Source: an uncultured Collinsella sp. (GTDB lineage Bacteria; Actinomycetota; Coriobacteriia; Coriobacteriales; Coriobacteriaceae). Taken from it: DNA of 28,816 nt. The position numbers and the translations under genes were made by a program. Shown one piece after another: positions 14,944-23,595 of the stretch. Where the stretch lies: assembly GCA_900554595.1 (NCBI GenBank), contig USHZ01000006.1:1-28816 (forward strand), in the 5' to 3' direction. The notes beneath the pieces were generated by a model. It was given only the letters and a program-made list of their open reading frames with translations, searched no databases and had not been told where the DNA came from. Every line of letters begins with the position of its first letter. The first letter of the stretch is position 1.

Positions 14944-16068
14944 TTACGCCTCCGTCGGCTCCACACCAAGCTCGTTGCGGACGAGCTCGAATGCCGCGGC
15001 GATGGCCTTGTCCATGTCGTAGTACTTGTAGCCGCCCAGGCGACCGGCAAAGATCACATCGCCCTCCTGCGCCGCAAGCTCCTCGTACTGCTTGTAGAGG
15101 GCCTCGTTCTTTGCGTCGTTGATGGGGTAGTAGGGCTCGTCGCCGGGCTTCCAGTCGGCCGGGTATTCGCGCGTGATGACGGTCTTGTCCTGCGTGCCGA
15201 ACTCAAAGTGCTTGTGCTCGATGATGCGCGTGTAGGGGATCTCGCGCTCGGTGTAGTTGACCACGGCCACGCCCTGGTGGTCCTGCTCGTCGAGCGTCTC
15301 GGTCTCAAAGCGCAGGCTGCGGTACTCCAGCGTGCCCAGCTTGAAGTCGTAGAACGCGTCGATGGGGCCGCAGTAGATCGTCTTGGCGGCGATATCGGGC
15401 TCGGCGGCGGCCAGCTCCTTGTACTCCACGCCGCAACGCACCTCGACGCCCTCGAGCATGTTGGCGACCATCTTGGTGTAGCCGCCCATGGGGATGCCCT
15501 GGTAGCGGTCGTTGAAGTAGTTGTTGTCATAGGTGAAGCGGCAGGGGAGGCGCTTGATGATGCTCGCGGGCAGGTCGCGGCAGTCGCGGCCCCACTGCTT
15601 CTCGGTGTAGCCCTTCACGAGCGTCTCGAAGATGTCGCGGCCCACGAGGGACAGCGCCTGCTCCTCGAGGTTGGCCGGCTCGCCGATGTTCTCGGCGGCC
15701 ACCTGCTCGGCGATTTTTGCCTTGGCGTCCGCCGGCGTGACGACGCCGGGCCACATCTTGGCGAAGGTGTTCATGTTGAAGGGCATGTTGTACATGTTGC
15801 CGTGGAAGTTGGCGACCGGCGAGTTGACGTAGTTGTTGAACTCGGCGAAGCGGTTGACGTAGTCCCAGACGTCCTTCATGGAGGTGTGGAAGATGTGGGC
15901 GCCGTAGCGGTGGACCTGGATGCCCTCGACGTCCTCGGTGTAGATGTTGCCGGCGATGTGATCGCGGCGGTCGATGACCAGGACCGACTTGCCGGCGCGC
16001 TTGGCGGCGTTGGCAAAGACGGCGCCCGAAAGGCCGGCACCGACGACGAGGTAATCGTACTGGGACAT
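14944..16068 (-). CDS. glf: UDP-galactopyranose mutase
   Basis: This flavoenzyme interconverts UDP-galactopyranose and UDP-galactofuranose, supplying galactofuranose for cell-surface glycans; it is cytoplasmic. The 374-aa length is normal. The FAD-binding start MSQYDYLVVGAGLSGAVFAN is followed by VIDRRDHIAGN, RYGAHIFHTS, NMPFNMNTF, GYTEKQWG, and the C-terminal RLGGYKYYDMD that closes the FAD site. ATG 16068 is chosen over upstream in-frame codons because AGGAG lies 8 nt ahead and the Rossmann strand begins at once. The gene is separated from aroQ by a 78-bp gap with a hairpin. No other polysaccharide gene is in the window, so its link to the aro genes is positional. It may be co-transcribed as the distal gene. 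Confidence 0.95.
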   Translation of the reverse strand: MSQYDYLVVGAGLSGAVFANAAKRAGKSVLVIDRRDHIAGNIYTEDVEGIQVHRYGAHIFHTSMKDVWDYVNRFAEFNNYVNSPVANFHGNMYNMPFNMNTFAKMWPGVVTPADAKAKIAEQVAAENIGEPANLEEQALSLVGRDIFETLVKGYTEKQWGRDCRDLPASIIKRLPCRFTYDNNYFNDRYQGIPMGGYTKMVANMLEGVEVRCGVEYKELAAAEPDIAAKTIYCGPIDAFYDFKLGTLEYRSLRFETETLDEQDHQGVAVVNYTEREIPYTRIIEHKHFEFGTQDKTVITREYPADWKPGDEPYYPINDAKNEALYKQYEELAAQEGDVIFAGRLGGYKYYDMDKAIAAAFELVRNELGVEPTEA

Positions 16069-16111
16069 GGGTATGCTCCTTTGTATGTCAATCGAACAGT
16101 TACTTAAGTTT

Positions 16112-16142
16112 TGGGACAAACGCCACTGGGTCATTTGTCCCA
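16112..16142. repeat. hairpin between aroQ and glf
   Basis: TGGGACAAA (16112-16120) and TTTGTCCCA (16134-16142) are perfect reverse complements around a 13-nt loop. It begins inside the last bases before the aroQ stop region. No T-run follows on the minus strand, so complete termination is unlikely. It could be an mRNA-stabilising or repetitive-type hairpin. Confidence 0.6.
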
Positions 16143-16146
16143 GGGA

Positions 16147-16584
16147 TTAGTGTAGCAGATGCTCTTTCAGCAGCTCCAACGCATGGGCGTAGCCCTGGAG
16201 GCCTTCGCCGGTGATGGTGGCAAAGCAGGCCAGGCGGGCGTAGCTTACCTGGCGGAAGTCCTCGCGCGTCTCCACGGCGCTGATGTGGACCTCGACGGCG
16301 GGGATAGCGACGGCCTTGAGGGCGTCCAGGATCGCCACGCTGGTGTGCGTGTAAGCTGCCGGGTTGATGACGATGCCGTCGACCTTGCCGTATGCCTCCT
16401 GGATCTTGTCGACGATGCTGCCCTCGTGGTTGGACTGGAAGACCTCGACCTCGTCGAAGCCCTGTGCAGCGCCGGCCTCCTTGCAGATCTGGACCAAGCG
16501 GTCGTAGTTGTCGCTGCCGTAAATGCCCGGCTCGCGAATGCCGAGCATGTTGAGGTTGGGGCCGTTGATGACGAGTGCTTTCAT
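16147..16584 (-). CDS. aroQ: type II 3-dehydroquinate dehydratase
   Basis: It converts 3-dehydroquinate to 3-dehydroshikimate, the third step of the shikimate pathway. The 145-aa product is the usual small flavodoxin-like type II enzyme. The start MKALVINGPNLNMLGIREPG leads to the catalytic Tyr in GIYGSDNYDRL. Then come EVFQSNHEGSIVD, the substrate-binding GIVINPAAYTHTS, VEVHIS with its conserved His, and ATITGEGLQGYAHAL. AAGGAGG lies 6 nt before ATG 16584. It follows the aroE-aroK gene after 85 bp containing a 12-bp hairpin, so it is probably still part of the aro transcript but with adjusted expression. Type II dodecamers are typical of actinobacteria. Confidence 0.95.
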   Translation of the reverse strand: MKALVINGPNLNMLGIREPGIYGSDNYDRLVQICKEAGAAQGFDEVEVFQSNHEGSIVDKIQEAYGKVDGIVINPAAYTHTSVAILDALKAVAIPAVEVHISAVETREDFRQVSYARLACFATITGEGLQGYAHALELLKEHLLH

Positions 16585-16626
16585 GGCTGCCTCCTTTGTG
16601 GTTGGTCGGGCGGTGCGACGGAATGG

Positions 16627-16667
16627 AAAACCACCACAATGGTGCCTGTCCCCTTTGTGGTGGTTTT
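16627..16667. repeat. 12-bp inverted repeat between aroE-aroK and aroQ
   Basis: AAAACCACCACA (16627-16638) and TGTGGTGGTTTT (16656-16667) are perfect reverse complements around a 17-nt loop containing GGTGCCTGTCCCC. On the minus strand the stem ends in TTTT, so it may act as a leaky terminator inside the operon. The loop shares a GTCCC element with the hairpin on the other side of aroQ. Confidence 0.65.
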
Positions 16668-16669
16668 GG

Positions 16670-17920
16670 TTAGAGAGCGGGTGGGAGGGTGTCGAGGAGA
16701 GCTCGGGCGGTGTTGGCTGCGCAGTCGCGCGAGTCGATGATGTAGTCGGCCCAGGCGCGGTAGCGCGGCATGCGCTGCTCGGCCAGCTTGTCGATACCGT
16801 CGCGGGCGGTGATGGGGCGACCCTTGTGGGCGAGTTCGTCGAGCTTACGGTTGAGCATCACGATCTGGCTGTTCTGGTGCAGCAGCGGGTAGTTCTCGTC
16901 TCGCGTGACGACGCCGCCGCCGGTGGAAAGCACCAGGCCGCTGCACTTGGAGAGGTCGGCCAGGGCCGCCGTCTCCTGCTCGCGGAAGGCCGGCTCGCCG
17001 CGCTCGACGATAAAGTCGGCGCAAGGCATGCCCAGACGCTCCTCGAGGGCACGGTCCAGGTCGATGTGCTCGCGACCGGTGAGCAGGGCGATCTGCTCAC
17101 CAACGCGGGTTTTGCCCGAGCCCGGCATGCCGATCAGGGCGATGTTCTGCTCGCGGTGAGACAGGCGCTCCGTCACGTCCAGGATGCGCTCGCGCGGGGT
17201 GACCTGGCCGATATAGCGCTCGACGGCTTGCGCCGCCTGGGCCACAAGCATGAGCAAACCGCCGATGCAGGGGATGCCGCGACGCTCGGCCTCGAGCATA
17301 AGTCCCGTGCGAGCGGGGTTGTAGACGATATCGATGACGCCCTCGAGCGCGCCGAGGCCCTCGAGCGTGCAAGGCGCGTCGGGGCAGTGGGGAAACATGC
17401 CCGCAGGGGTGCAGTTGACGAGCAACGTGGCGTCGGACTGCTGTGCGATGTTGTCGTAGTTGACCTCGCTCGTGCGTCCCACGGGCACCACGATCGCACC
17501 CAGGTCGCCCAGCACCATACTTGCCGTGGTGCCGGCGCCTCCGGTGGCTCCGAGCACGAGGACCTTCTTGTCGGCAATCTCCACGCCCAACTCCTCGACC
17601 AGGCACTGGAAGCCGAAGTAGTCGGTGTTGTCGCCTCGCAGACGGCCATCGGGCAGACGCGTAATTGTGTTGACGTTGCCCATGCGTTCGGCGATCGGGC
17701 TCAGCTCGTCCAGGTAGTCCATGACGGCACGCTTGTAGGGAATGGTCACGTTGGTGCCCTCCCACTCGTCGCCCGTCATAAAGGCCTCGAGATCCTCGGG
17801 CTCGCGCTCAAAACGCACGTACTCAAGCCCCGCGAGCTCCTTGTAGATGGTCGGGGTGTAGCTGTGGCCCAGCACGCGGCCCAGCACGCCGTAGGGGCGG
17901 GTTGTGGCGACGTCAGTCAT
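16670..17920 (-). CDS. aroE-aroK: shikimate dehydrogenase-shikimate kinase fusion
   Basis: One 416-aa polypeptide carries two consecutive pathway steps. Residues 1 to about 250 are shikimate dehydrogenase: LGHSYTPTIYKEL, NVTIPYKRAVM with catalytic Lys63, GDNTDYFGF with Asp100, the NADP loop GATGGAGTTAS (124-134), NCTPAGMFP, and the closing GGLLMLVAQAAQAVE. Residues 258-416 are shikimate kinase: Walker A GMPGSGKT (264-271), DLDRALEERLG, FIVERGEPAFREQE and LSTGGGVV. The join near 250 is short, so the frame is continuous and not an artefact. ATG 17920 directly abuts the pheA stop, with GGAGGTG ahead. The fusion would pass shikimate between active sites in fixed 1:1 ratio. The NADP versus NAD preference is not clear from the sequence. 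Confidence 0.93.
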   Translation of the reverse strand: MTDVATTRPYGVLGRVLGHSYTPTIYKELAGLEYVRFEREPEDLEAFMTGDEWEGTNVTIPYKRAVMDYLDELSPIAERMGNVNTITRLPDGRLRGDNTDYFGFQCLVEELGVEIADKKVLVLGATGGAGTTASMVLGDLGAIVVPVGRTSEVNYDNIAQQSDATLLVNCTPAGMFPHCPDAPCTLEGLGALEGVIDIVYNPARTGLMLEAERRGIPCIGGLLMLVAQAAQAVERYIGQVTPRERILDVTERLSHREQNIALIGMPGSGKTRVGEQIALLTGREHIDLDRALEERLGMPCADFIVERGEPAFREQETAALADLSKCSGLVLSTGGGVVTRDENYPLLHQNSQIVMLNRKLDELAHKGRPITARDGIDKLAEQRMPRYRAWADYIIDSRDCAANTARALLDTLPPAL

Positions 17921-19066
17921 CTAGAGCACCTCCGTGTAGCTGCCAAAGTAGGTGAAGCTCTCGCACACGTCGTCAATCGAGTCGAGCAGGTCGTCGAGGG
18001 CCTTGCTGCCAAAGGGGCAGTCCAGATCGAAGTAGAACATAAACTCAAAGTCGCGCCCGGGGATGGGGCGGCTCTCGAGCTTGATAAGGTTGATGTTGAG
18101 CGCATAGAAGCGCTCGAGCACTCGATAGAGCGCGCCCGGCTCGTTGGCCGTGGTGATCATGAGCGAGGTGCGGTTGGCACCGGGGTAGACGCGCGGCTCG
18201 CGGCTGATGACGACAAAGCGCGTGTAGTTATTGTCCGAGTCCTGAATGTTGGACTCCAACACCTCCAGACCGTAGAGCGCCGCGCAACTGCGCGAGGCGA
18301 TGGCGGCGACGTCGGTGCGCTCGGAGTTGGCGACCATCTCGGCCGACATTGCCGTGTTGGGATACTTGGTGGCGTGCAGATCGTGCGCCTCGATAAAGCC
18401 GGCGCATTGCGCGATGGCCTGACCGTGGCTATAAACCTCACGAACATCCTGTAGCTTGGTGCCGGGCTTGACGAGCAGGTTGTGATCGATCTTGAGGCGC
18501 AGCGAGCGCACGATATGGAAATCGAACTGGGCGAGCAAGTCGTAGACGGCGTTGACCGAGCCCGCGGTGGAGTTTTCGATGGGCAGTACGCCAAACTCGC
18601 AGAATCCGTCGCGCACAGCGCGCATGACACCTTCGAAGGTGTCGAAGAACGCGATATCGGGCACGTCGAAGAGCTTGCACGCGGCGATCTGGCTGTAGGC
18701 GCCCTCAACGCCCTGGCAGGCGACGCTGGCAGTCTGGGGGAAGGGCGTGTCGAAGGCCTCGGCAGTGGCGTGGGCCTTTTGCGAGACCGTGATGCCCTTG
18801 AGTTCGTTGATATAGCGCTGCTGCTTGGCCTTGCTCATGCTCATGAGGAGGCGGAACAGCGCGATGGTCTGCGCCTCGTAGCGCTCGGGCGCGCGACCGG
18901 CAAGGTTGTTGAGCTTGGAGCGCTCGCGGGCGGGGTCGAAGACGGCCTTGCCCATCTCGATTTTTGATTTGGCGACCTCGGTGGCAATGTCCATGCGCTC
19001 GACAAAACTGTTGAGGAGCGTGGTATCGATGCCATCGATGGTCTTGCGGATGTCAGCAAGGTCCAT
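17921..19066 (-). CDS. pheA: bifunctional chorismate mutase-prephenate dehydratase
   Basis: It makes prephenate from chorismate and then phenylpyruvate, the committed route to Phe. The protein is 381 aa from ATG 19066, with AAGGGG just upstream; the longer open frame beyond is an antisense shadow of aroC. Residues 1 to about 90 form an AroQ-type chorismate mutase helix set (DLADIRKTIDGIDTTLLNSF, with RMDIATEVAKSK). Residues about 112-290 are prephenate dehydratase: CQGVEGAYSQIAA, FDTFEGVMRAVRDG, LPIENSTAGSV and the catalytic NNYTRFVVIS. The C-terminal ACT domain has EPGALYRVLERF and KLESRPIPG, the Phe-binding motifs, so feedback inhibition by phenylalanine is expected. It lies 56 bp after aroC and abuts aroE-aroK. 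Confidence 0.94.
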   Translation of the reverse strand: MDLADIRKTIDGIDTTLLNSFVERMDIATEVAKSKIEMGKAVFDPARERSKLNNLAGRAPERYEAQTIALFRLLMSMSKAKQQRYINELKGITVSQKAHATAEAFDTPFPQTASVACQGVEGAYSQIAACKLFDVPDIAFFDTFEGVMRAVRDGFCEFGVLPIENSTAGSVNAVYDLLAQFDFHIVRSLRLKIDHNLLVKPGTKLQDVREVYSHGQAIAQCAGFIEAHDLHATKYPNTAMSAEMVANSERTDVAAIASRSCAALYGLEVLESNIQDSDNNYTRFVVISREPRVYPGANRTSLMITTANEPGALYRVLERFYALNINLIKLESRPIPGRDFEFMFYFDLDCPFGSKALDDLLDSIDDVCESFTYFGSYTEVL

Positions 19067-19122
19067 AGGGACCCCTTTCACTGGGTGGGCGTGAGGGGGC
19101 CGGAGTTGGCCCCCGGAGATTT

Positions 19123-20220
19123 TTAACGCTGGGCGGCGTCTTCTAGGAGGGCGTCCCAGATGGCCAGCGCTGCGGCTGCTTCGGCTACGGGGACGGCGCG
19201 CGGGACGATGCAGGGATCGTGGCGGCCGTGGACCGAGAGCTCGGCATTTTCCATAGCGTCCATGTCCACCGTCTGCTGCTCGCGGCCAATGGAGGGCGTG
19301 GGCTTTACGGCCATGCGCCACATGACGGGTGCGCCGGTCGAAATGCCGCCCAGGATGCCGCCGGCATTATTGGACTCGACCTCAATCTTGCCGGTCTCGG
19401 CGTCGATGCGATACGGGTCGTTGTTCTCGCTGCCGCGCATGGCGGCGACGGCAAAGCCCATGCCAAACTCCACGCCCTTCACGGCGGGAATCCCAAACGC
19501 GATCTGCGCGATGCGGTTCTCGATGCCGTCGAACATGGGGTCGCCGATGCCCGCGGGCAGGCCGTAGATGCCGCACTCCACGATGCCGCCGATGCTGTCG
19601 AGCTCGTCGCGCGCGGCCAGAATCTCCTCGCGCATGCGGCCTGCTGCGGCGGCGTCAATGCACGGCAGGTCGTTCGAAAGGATCGCCTTGCGGTCGGCCT
19701 CTCGATAGACCATGTCGTCCATCGGCAGATCGGAGATGCCGCCGATCTGCGCCACATGCGCCATCACGTTAATGCCGCGGGCCTCGAGCGCCTGCAGCGC
19801 GATGCCGCCCGCGATGCACAGGGGCGCCGTCAGGCGGCCGGAGAAATGTCCGCCGCCGGCGACGTCGTGCATGTTGTGATACTTCACGCGCGCAGGGAAA
19901 TCCGCATGGCCCGGGCGGGGCTTGCGGCGCAGCTCGGAGTAGTCCTTGGAGCGCGTGTTGGTGTTCTCGATAATCGCGGCGATAGGCGCGCCCGTGGTGT
20001 GTCCATCAACTATGCCGGCGATAATGTGGGCGGCGTCGGCCTCGCGGCGCTTGGTCGCCGTTTCGTCGCGGCCGGGGGCGCGACGGTCCAAAAAGGCCTG
20101 CAGCTGCTCCTGATCAACGGCGATACCTGCCGGAACGCCATCGAGCGAGCAGCCGATGGCGGGGGAGTGCGACTGGCCGAAGATGCTTACGTGCAAGACG
20201 TTGCCAAAGGTCGAGGACAT
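19123..20220 (-). CDS. aroC: chorismate synthase
   Basis: It removes phosphate from EPSP to give chorismate, using reduced FMN. The 365-aa size is standard. Family blocks are GQSHSPAIGCSLDGVPAGI near the N-terminus, DRRAPGRDETATKR, the RPGHADFPARVKYHNMHD region, GGGHFSGRLTAPLCIAGGIA, and GRHDPCIVPRAVPVAEA near the end. GAGGAGGAA, lying within the last codons of aroA, precedes ATG 20220, and the two genes are one base apart, so they are translationally coupled. The flavin reductase it needs is not in the window, as is usual for monofunctional bacterial forms. Confidence 0.96.
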   Translation of the reverse strand: MSSTFGNVLHVSIFGQSHSPAIGCSLDGVPAGIAVDQEQLQAFLDRRAPGRDETATKRREADAAHIIAGIVDGHTTGAPIAAIIENTNTRSKDYSELRRKPRPGHADFPARVKYHNMHDVAGGGHFSGRLTAPLCIAGGIALQALEARGINVMAHVAQIGGISDLPMDDMVYREADRKAILSNDLPCIDAAAAGRMREEILAARDELDSIGGIVECGIYGLPAGIGDPMFDGIENRIAQIAFGIPAVKGVEFGMGFAVAAMRGSENNDPYRIDAETGKIEVESNNAGGILGGISTGAPVMWRMAVKPTPSIGREQQTVDMDAMENAELSVHGRHDPCIVPRAVPVAEAAAALAIWDALLEDAAQR

Positions 20221-20221
20221 G

Positions 20222-21541
20222 CTATTCCTCCTCGAGCGTGACCTTGCCGCCCAACAGGCGGTAGTGGTCGAAGAAATCGGGATAGGACTTGTTGACGGCC
20301 TCGGCGCCGTGGATCACGACCTCGCCGGTGGCGCGGCTTGCGGCGATGGCGGCCATCATGGCGATGCGGTGGTCGTTGTGCGAATTGACCTCGCCGCCGA
20401 TAAAGGCATCGACACCCTTGATGATGAGGTCGTCACCGGCGATGCGCACCTGCGCGCCCAGCGCGGTGAGCTCGCGGGTGGTGGTGACCAGGCGGTTGGA
20501 TTCCTTGATGCGCAGGCGCGCGCAGTCACGGATGAACGTGCGGCCCTGAGCCAGCGATGCCACGGCCGAGATGACGGGCACCAGGTCCGGAATGTCGTGG
20601 GCGCTCATCTCAAAGCCGGCGAGCTTGTCGGACTGGACGGTCGCGGCGTTCGTGGAGCGCACGATACGGGCGCCAAAGCGCGAAAGCGCGGCGAGCACGT
20701 TGCGGTCACCCTGTGCGGAGCTCAGCGACACGCCCTCGACGGTGATGGGGTCGGTACCGATGGCACCGGCGCACAGCCAAAAGGCGGCGTTGGACCAGTC
20801 GCCCTCGACGGCTACGCTGCCGGGCGTGCGGTACGAGCCGCTGTTCACGCGGAAGTTCGTGACCTCGGGCTTGCCGTCCTTGGCCGGAATGCGCTCGACG
20901 TTGACCTCGACGCCGAAGGCCTTCATGGCCTGGATGGTCAGGTTGATATAGGGGCGGCTTTCGATGAGGCCGGTCACCTGCACGCAGGAGGGCTGGGCCA
21001 GCAGCGGGGCCGCCAGCAGCAGGCCGGAGATATACTGCGAGCTTACGTTGCCCGGAAGCTCAAAGGTGCCCGGGCGCATGCGGCCGCTCGTCTTGAGCGG
21101 AAAACCGCCTAGGCCCTGCAGGTCGCAACCGGCGGCAATGATCTCGCTCGAGAGCGGGGAGAGCGGGCGGGCGCCCAGGCGGCCCTGGCCCACGAAGGTG
21201 GCCTCCGCGCCCAGCGCACACGCGACAGGCAGCATGAAGCGCAGCGTGGAGCCGCTTTCACCGCAGTCGAGCGTGCCGCCGGCAAGGGCCTTGAGCAGGC
21301 CAAATTCAACACTCTTCATGGTGGGGTGGACCTGGAAGCCGTCCTCGACGGTCTCGATGCGGGCGCCGAGCGCCGTAAGGCAGCGCACCGTGGCCTCGAT
21401 GTCGGCGCAGGTCGTGTTGCAGGTCACGTGCGTCTCGCCGTTGGCAAGTGCGGCGCAGATGATGAGGCGATGCGCCATCGATTTGGACGCGATGGCGGGA
21501 ACAGTGCCCTTGAGCGGGGACGGGGTGATGCGGGCTAACAT
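20222..21541 (-). CDS. aroA: EPSP synthase (3-phosphoshikimate 1-carboxyvinyltransferase)
   Basis: It joins shikimate-3-phosphate and phosphoenolpyruvate to give EPSP. The protein is 439 aa from ATG 21541, which overlaps the end of aroB by 7 bp; the longer open frame upstream belongs to the antisense of aroB. Motifs are IASKSMAHRLIICAAL (phosphate-binding Lys20), CGESGSTLRFMLPVA, GNVSSQYISGLLLAAP, VEGDWSNAAFWL, the catalytic Asp in HDIPDLVPVIS, RLRIKESNRL and HNDHRIAMMAA. The two-domain inverse alpha/beta barrel is complete. The start at the extreme N-terminus (MLARITPSPLKG) is typical. Overlapping starts and stops on both sides place it in the centre of a tightly packed operon. Confidence 0.96.
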   Translation of the reverse strand: MLARITPSPLKGTVPAIASKSMAHRLIICAALANGETHVTCNTTCADIEATVRCLTALGARIETVEDGFQVHPTMKSVEFGLLKALAGGTLDCGESGSTLRFMLPVACALGAEATFVGQGRLGARPLSPLSSEIIAAGCDLQGLGGFPLKTSGRMRPGTFELPGNVSSQYISGLLLAAPLLAQPSCVQVTGLIESRPYINLTIQAMKAFGVEVNVERIPAKDGKPEVTNFRVNSGSYRTPGSVAVEGDWSNAAFWLCAGAIGTDPITVEGVSLSSAQGDRNVLAALSRFGARIVRSTNAATVQSDKLAGFEMSAHDIPDLVPVISAVASLAQGRTFIRDCARLRIKESNRLVTTTRELTALGAQVRIAGDDLIIKGVDAFIGGEVNSHNDHRIAMMAAIAASRATGEVVIHGAEAVNKSYPDFFDHYRLLGGKVTLEEE

Positions 21542-22641
21542 GCGGAAACGTCTCCCTTCTGGCCGAGGCCCTCGGCAATTAAATCGTGGAAGGTGGAAAG
21601 CGGCGTGCGGTCGATGCTGCAACGGCCAATGTCGTGCGGAATTACCAGGTCGATGGTGTCGCCCGCGCGCTTTTTGTCGTGGAGCGCCTCGGCAAAGACG
21701 GCATCGGCATCTAGCTCGCAGCGGGTCTTGAGGCCGTGGCGGGCACAGAGCTCCTCGATGCGACCGGGCAGCTCGGCGTCGCAAATGCCATGCAGGGCTG
21801 CGGCGCGCGTGATGATGCCCATGCCGATCGAAACGCAGTTGCCGTGGCCGAGCTCAAAGTGCTCGCAGGCCTCGACGGCGTGCCCGGCGCTGTGGCCAAA
21901 GTTGAGGAGCTTGCGCTGATTGGTTTCGCGCTCGTCGGCAACGACCACGGCGCGCTTAATGTCGATATTGCGGGCGATGATGAGCGCCACGCGGGCCACG
22001 TCGCGGTTGAGCAGCTCAAGCGTGAGTGGGGTCTTCTCCAGCTCGGCGAAGAGCTCGGGGTCGGCGATCACGGCGTGCTTGACGACCTCGCCGCAGCCAT
22101 CGGCGAACTGCTCGGGCGTGAGGGTTGCCAGGCACCCCACGTCGGCGATGACCACGCTCGGCTGCCAAAAGGCTCCGGCCAGGTTCTTGCCGGCTGCTAG
22201 GTCGATGGCCGTCTTGCCGCCGACCGACGAATCCACCATGGCGAGCAGGCTTGTGGGAATCTGCACAAACTTGCAACCGCGCATGTAGGTGGCGGCCACA
22301 AAGCCCGCCACGTCGCCCACGACGCCGCCGCCGAGCGCCACGATCACGTCGGAGCGCGAAAGCTCGTGCTCGGCCACAAACTCCAAAATGGCGACGTAGG
22401 TCTCGGCGCGCTTATGGGCCTCGCCGGCCTCGAAGGTGCAGATGCTCACCTCGTAGCCTGCGGATTCGAGGCTCTGCTTAACGGGCATCTGGTAGAGGGG
22501 GCCTACGTTGGTGTCCGTCACGATGACGGCGCGCGAGCCGCCGGCGGTGGCGCGTACGAGCGGACCTGCCTGCTCCAGCAAAAACGTGCCCACATGCACC
22601 TGGTAGGGGCGTGCGGTGTCGATATCGATGGTAATCGCCAT
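21535..22641 (-). CDS. aroB: 3-dehydroquinate synthase
   Basis: It cyclises DAHP to 3-dehydroquinate with transient NAD oxidation and a divalent metal. The product is 368 aa. The NAD-binding GGGVVGDVAGFVAATYMRG lies at 104-122, DSSVGGKTAIDLAAGKNLAG at 137-156, and the metal ligands are recognisable as Glu185 (DGCGEVVKHA), His250 (NFGHSAGHAVEA) and His266 (LGHGNCVSIG). AAAGGACC precedes ATG 22641. The gene follows tyrA after 36 bp and overlaps aroA by 7 bp. It is monofunctional here, in contrast to the fused aroE-aroK nearby. Confidence 0.96.
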   Translation of the reverse strand: MAITIDIDTARPYQVHVGTFLLEQAGPLVRATAGGSRAVIVTDTNVGPLYQMPVKQSLESAGYEVSICTFEAGEAHKRAETYVAILEFVAEHELSRSDVIVALGGGVVGDVAGFVAATYMRGCKFVQIPTSLLAMVDSSVGGKTAIDLAAGKNLAGAFWQPSVVIADVGCLATLTPEQFADGCGEVVKHAVIADPELFAELEKTPLTLELLNRDVARVALIIARNIDIKRAVVVADERETNQRKLLNFGHSAGHAVEACEHFELGHGNCVSIGMGIITRAAALHGICDAELPGRIEELCARHGLKTRCELDADAVFAEALHDKKRAGDTIDLVIPHDIGRCSIDRTPLSTFHDLIAEGLGQKGDVSAC

Positions 22642-22677
22642 AAGCTTCGGTCCTTTCGACCTGGCGTGATGGGTGGT

Positions 22678-23592
22678 CTAGTGGGAGGCCTCGTCGTCGA
22701 GCGCGCGCTTGATGCGGTCGCCCTCGGCAAGGAGATTCTCCAGATAGCGCTGGTCGCGGTCCTTAAGGGCGCGGCTGTATGCGCCGAGCGATTCGATCAG
22801 ATGGTCGATCTCGAAGGCGAGCGCATCGGCGTCGTCGATCATGAGCTCGGACCACATCTGCGGATTGAGGTGCGCCACGCGGGTGAGGTCGCGGTAGCTG
22901 CCGGCCGAAAAGCCGTGGTGGACCTGAGCAGTCGGGCTCTTAACGTAGGCGTTGGAGACGACGTGCGCGAGCTGGCTCGTAAAGGCGATGACGCGGTCGT
23001 GGTCGGCGGCGCTCGTTACGCTGAACTTGCCAAAGCCCAGGGGACGTACCATCTCGCGCACCTGGCCCAAAAGCTCCAGCTTAAGTGCGTCGGCCACCGC
23101 GGGCGGAACGAGCACGAGCGGTGCGCCCTGGAACAGGTCGGCGCGGGAATGCGCGTAGCCCGAGAACTGCGTGCCCGCCATGGGGTGCGCACCCACAAAG
23201 TAAAAACCGTGCTCGCGGGCAAGCTTAAAGGCGCGCTCGCACACGATGCCCTTGACGCCTACGGTGTCGATCACCACGGGTCCCATGATGGCCTCGGTGT
23301 CGGTGGCATCGGCGAGTGCCTGGGCGTGCGCCTCGAGCCACTCGATGCAGGCCTCGGGGTAGCATGCCAGGACGATGATGTCGCATTCACCGAGCGTCTC
23401 GTCGTTGAGCTCGCCGGCAACGGTACCCATGCTGGCGGCCGTCATGACGTCGTCATCGGGGTCCCAGGCCAGCACGCGGACGCCCGCCTGCGCATAGCCG
23501 CGGGCAAAGCTGCCGCCGATGAGGCCCAGGCCCACGATGCCGGCGCACTTGGGGCCACCCTGGTTAACGCGCGCGTTTCTCACCGTACCCAT
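22678..23592 (-). CDS. tyrA: prephenate dehydrogenase
   Basis: It oxidatively decarboxylates prephenate to 4-hydroxyphenylpyruvate, the Tyr branch. The 304-aa protein has a Rossmann start VGLGLIGGSFARGY (20-33), the acidic WDPDD for NAD, VIDTVGVKG, the substrate His in GAHPMAGTQFSGY, and an all-helical C-terminal half (ADHDRVIAFTSQLAHVVSNA). It ends without an ACT domain, so direct Tyr feedback through such a domain is not expected. Its ribosome binding site AGGAG spans the stop of aroF, 3 bp upstream, indicating coupled translation. No chorismate mutase is fused here; prephenate must come from PheA's mutase. Confidence 0.94.
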   Translation of the reverse strand: MGTVRNARVNQGGPKCAGIVGLGLIGGSFARGYAQAGVRVLAWDPDDDVMTAASMGTVAGELNDETLGECDIIVLACYPEACIEWLEAHAQALADATDTEAIMGPVVIDTVGVKGIVCERAFKLAREHGFYFVGAHPMAGTQFSGYAHSRADLFQGAPLVLVPPAVADALKLELLGQVREMVRPLGFGKFSVTSAADHDRVIAFTSQLAHVVSNAYVKSPTAQVHHGFSAGSYRDLTRVAHLNPQMWSELMIDDADALAFEIDHLIESLGAYSRALKDRDQRYLENLLAEGDRIKRALDDEASH

Positions 23593-23595
23593 GGG

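Noticed and set aside
14896..16107. 403-codon plus-strand open frame opposite glf
   Set aside because: Antisense shadow of UDP-galactopyranose mutase; low-complexity Val/Asp/His composition.
16523..18454. Very long plus-strand open frame (643 codons) opposite aroQ and aroE-aroK
   Set aside because: It is the complement of well-conserved aro genes in GC-rich DNA, has Asp/Val/Ala-biased composition with no motifs, and lacks its own ribosome binding site. It is an antisense shadow.
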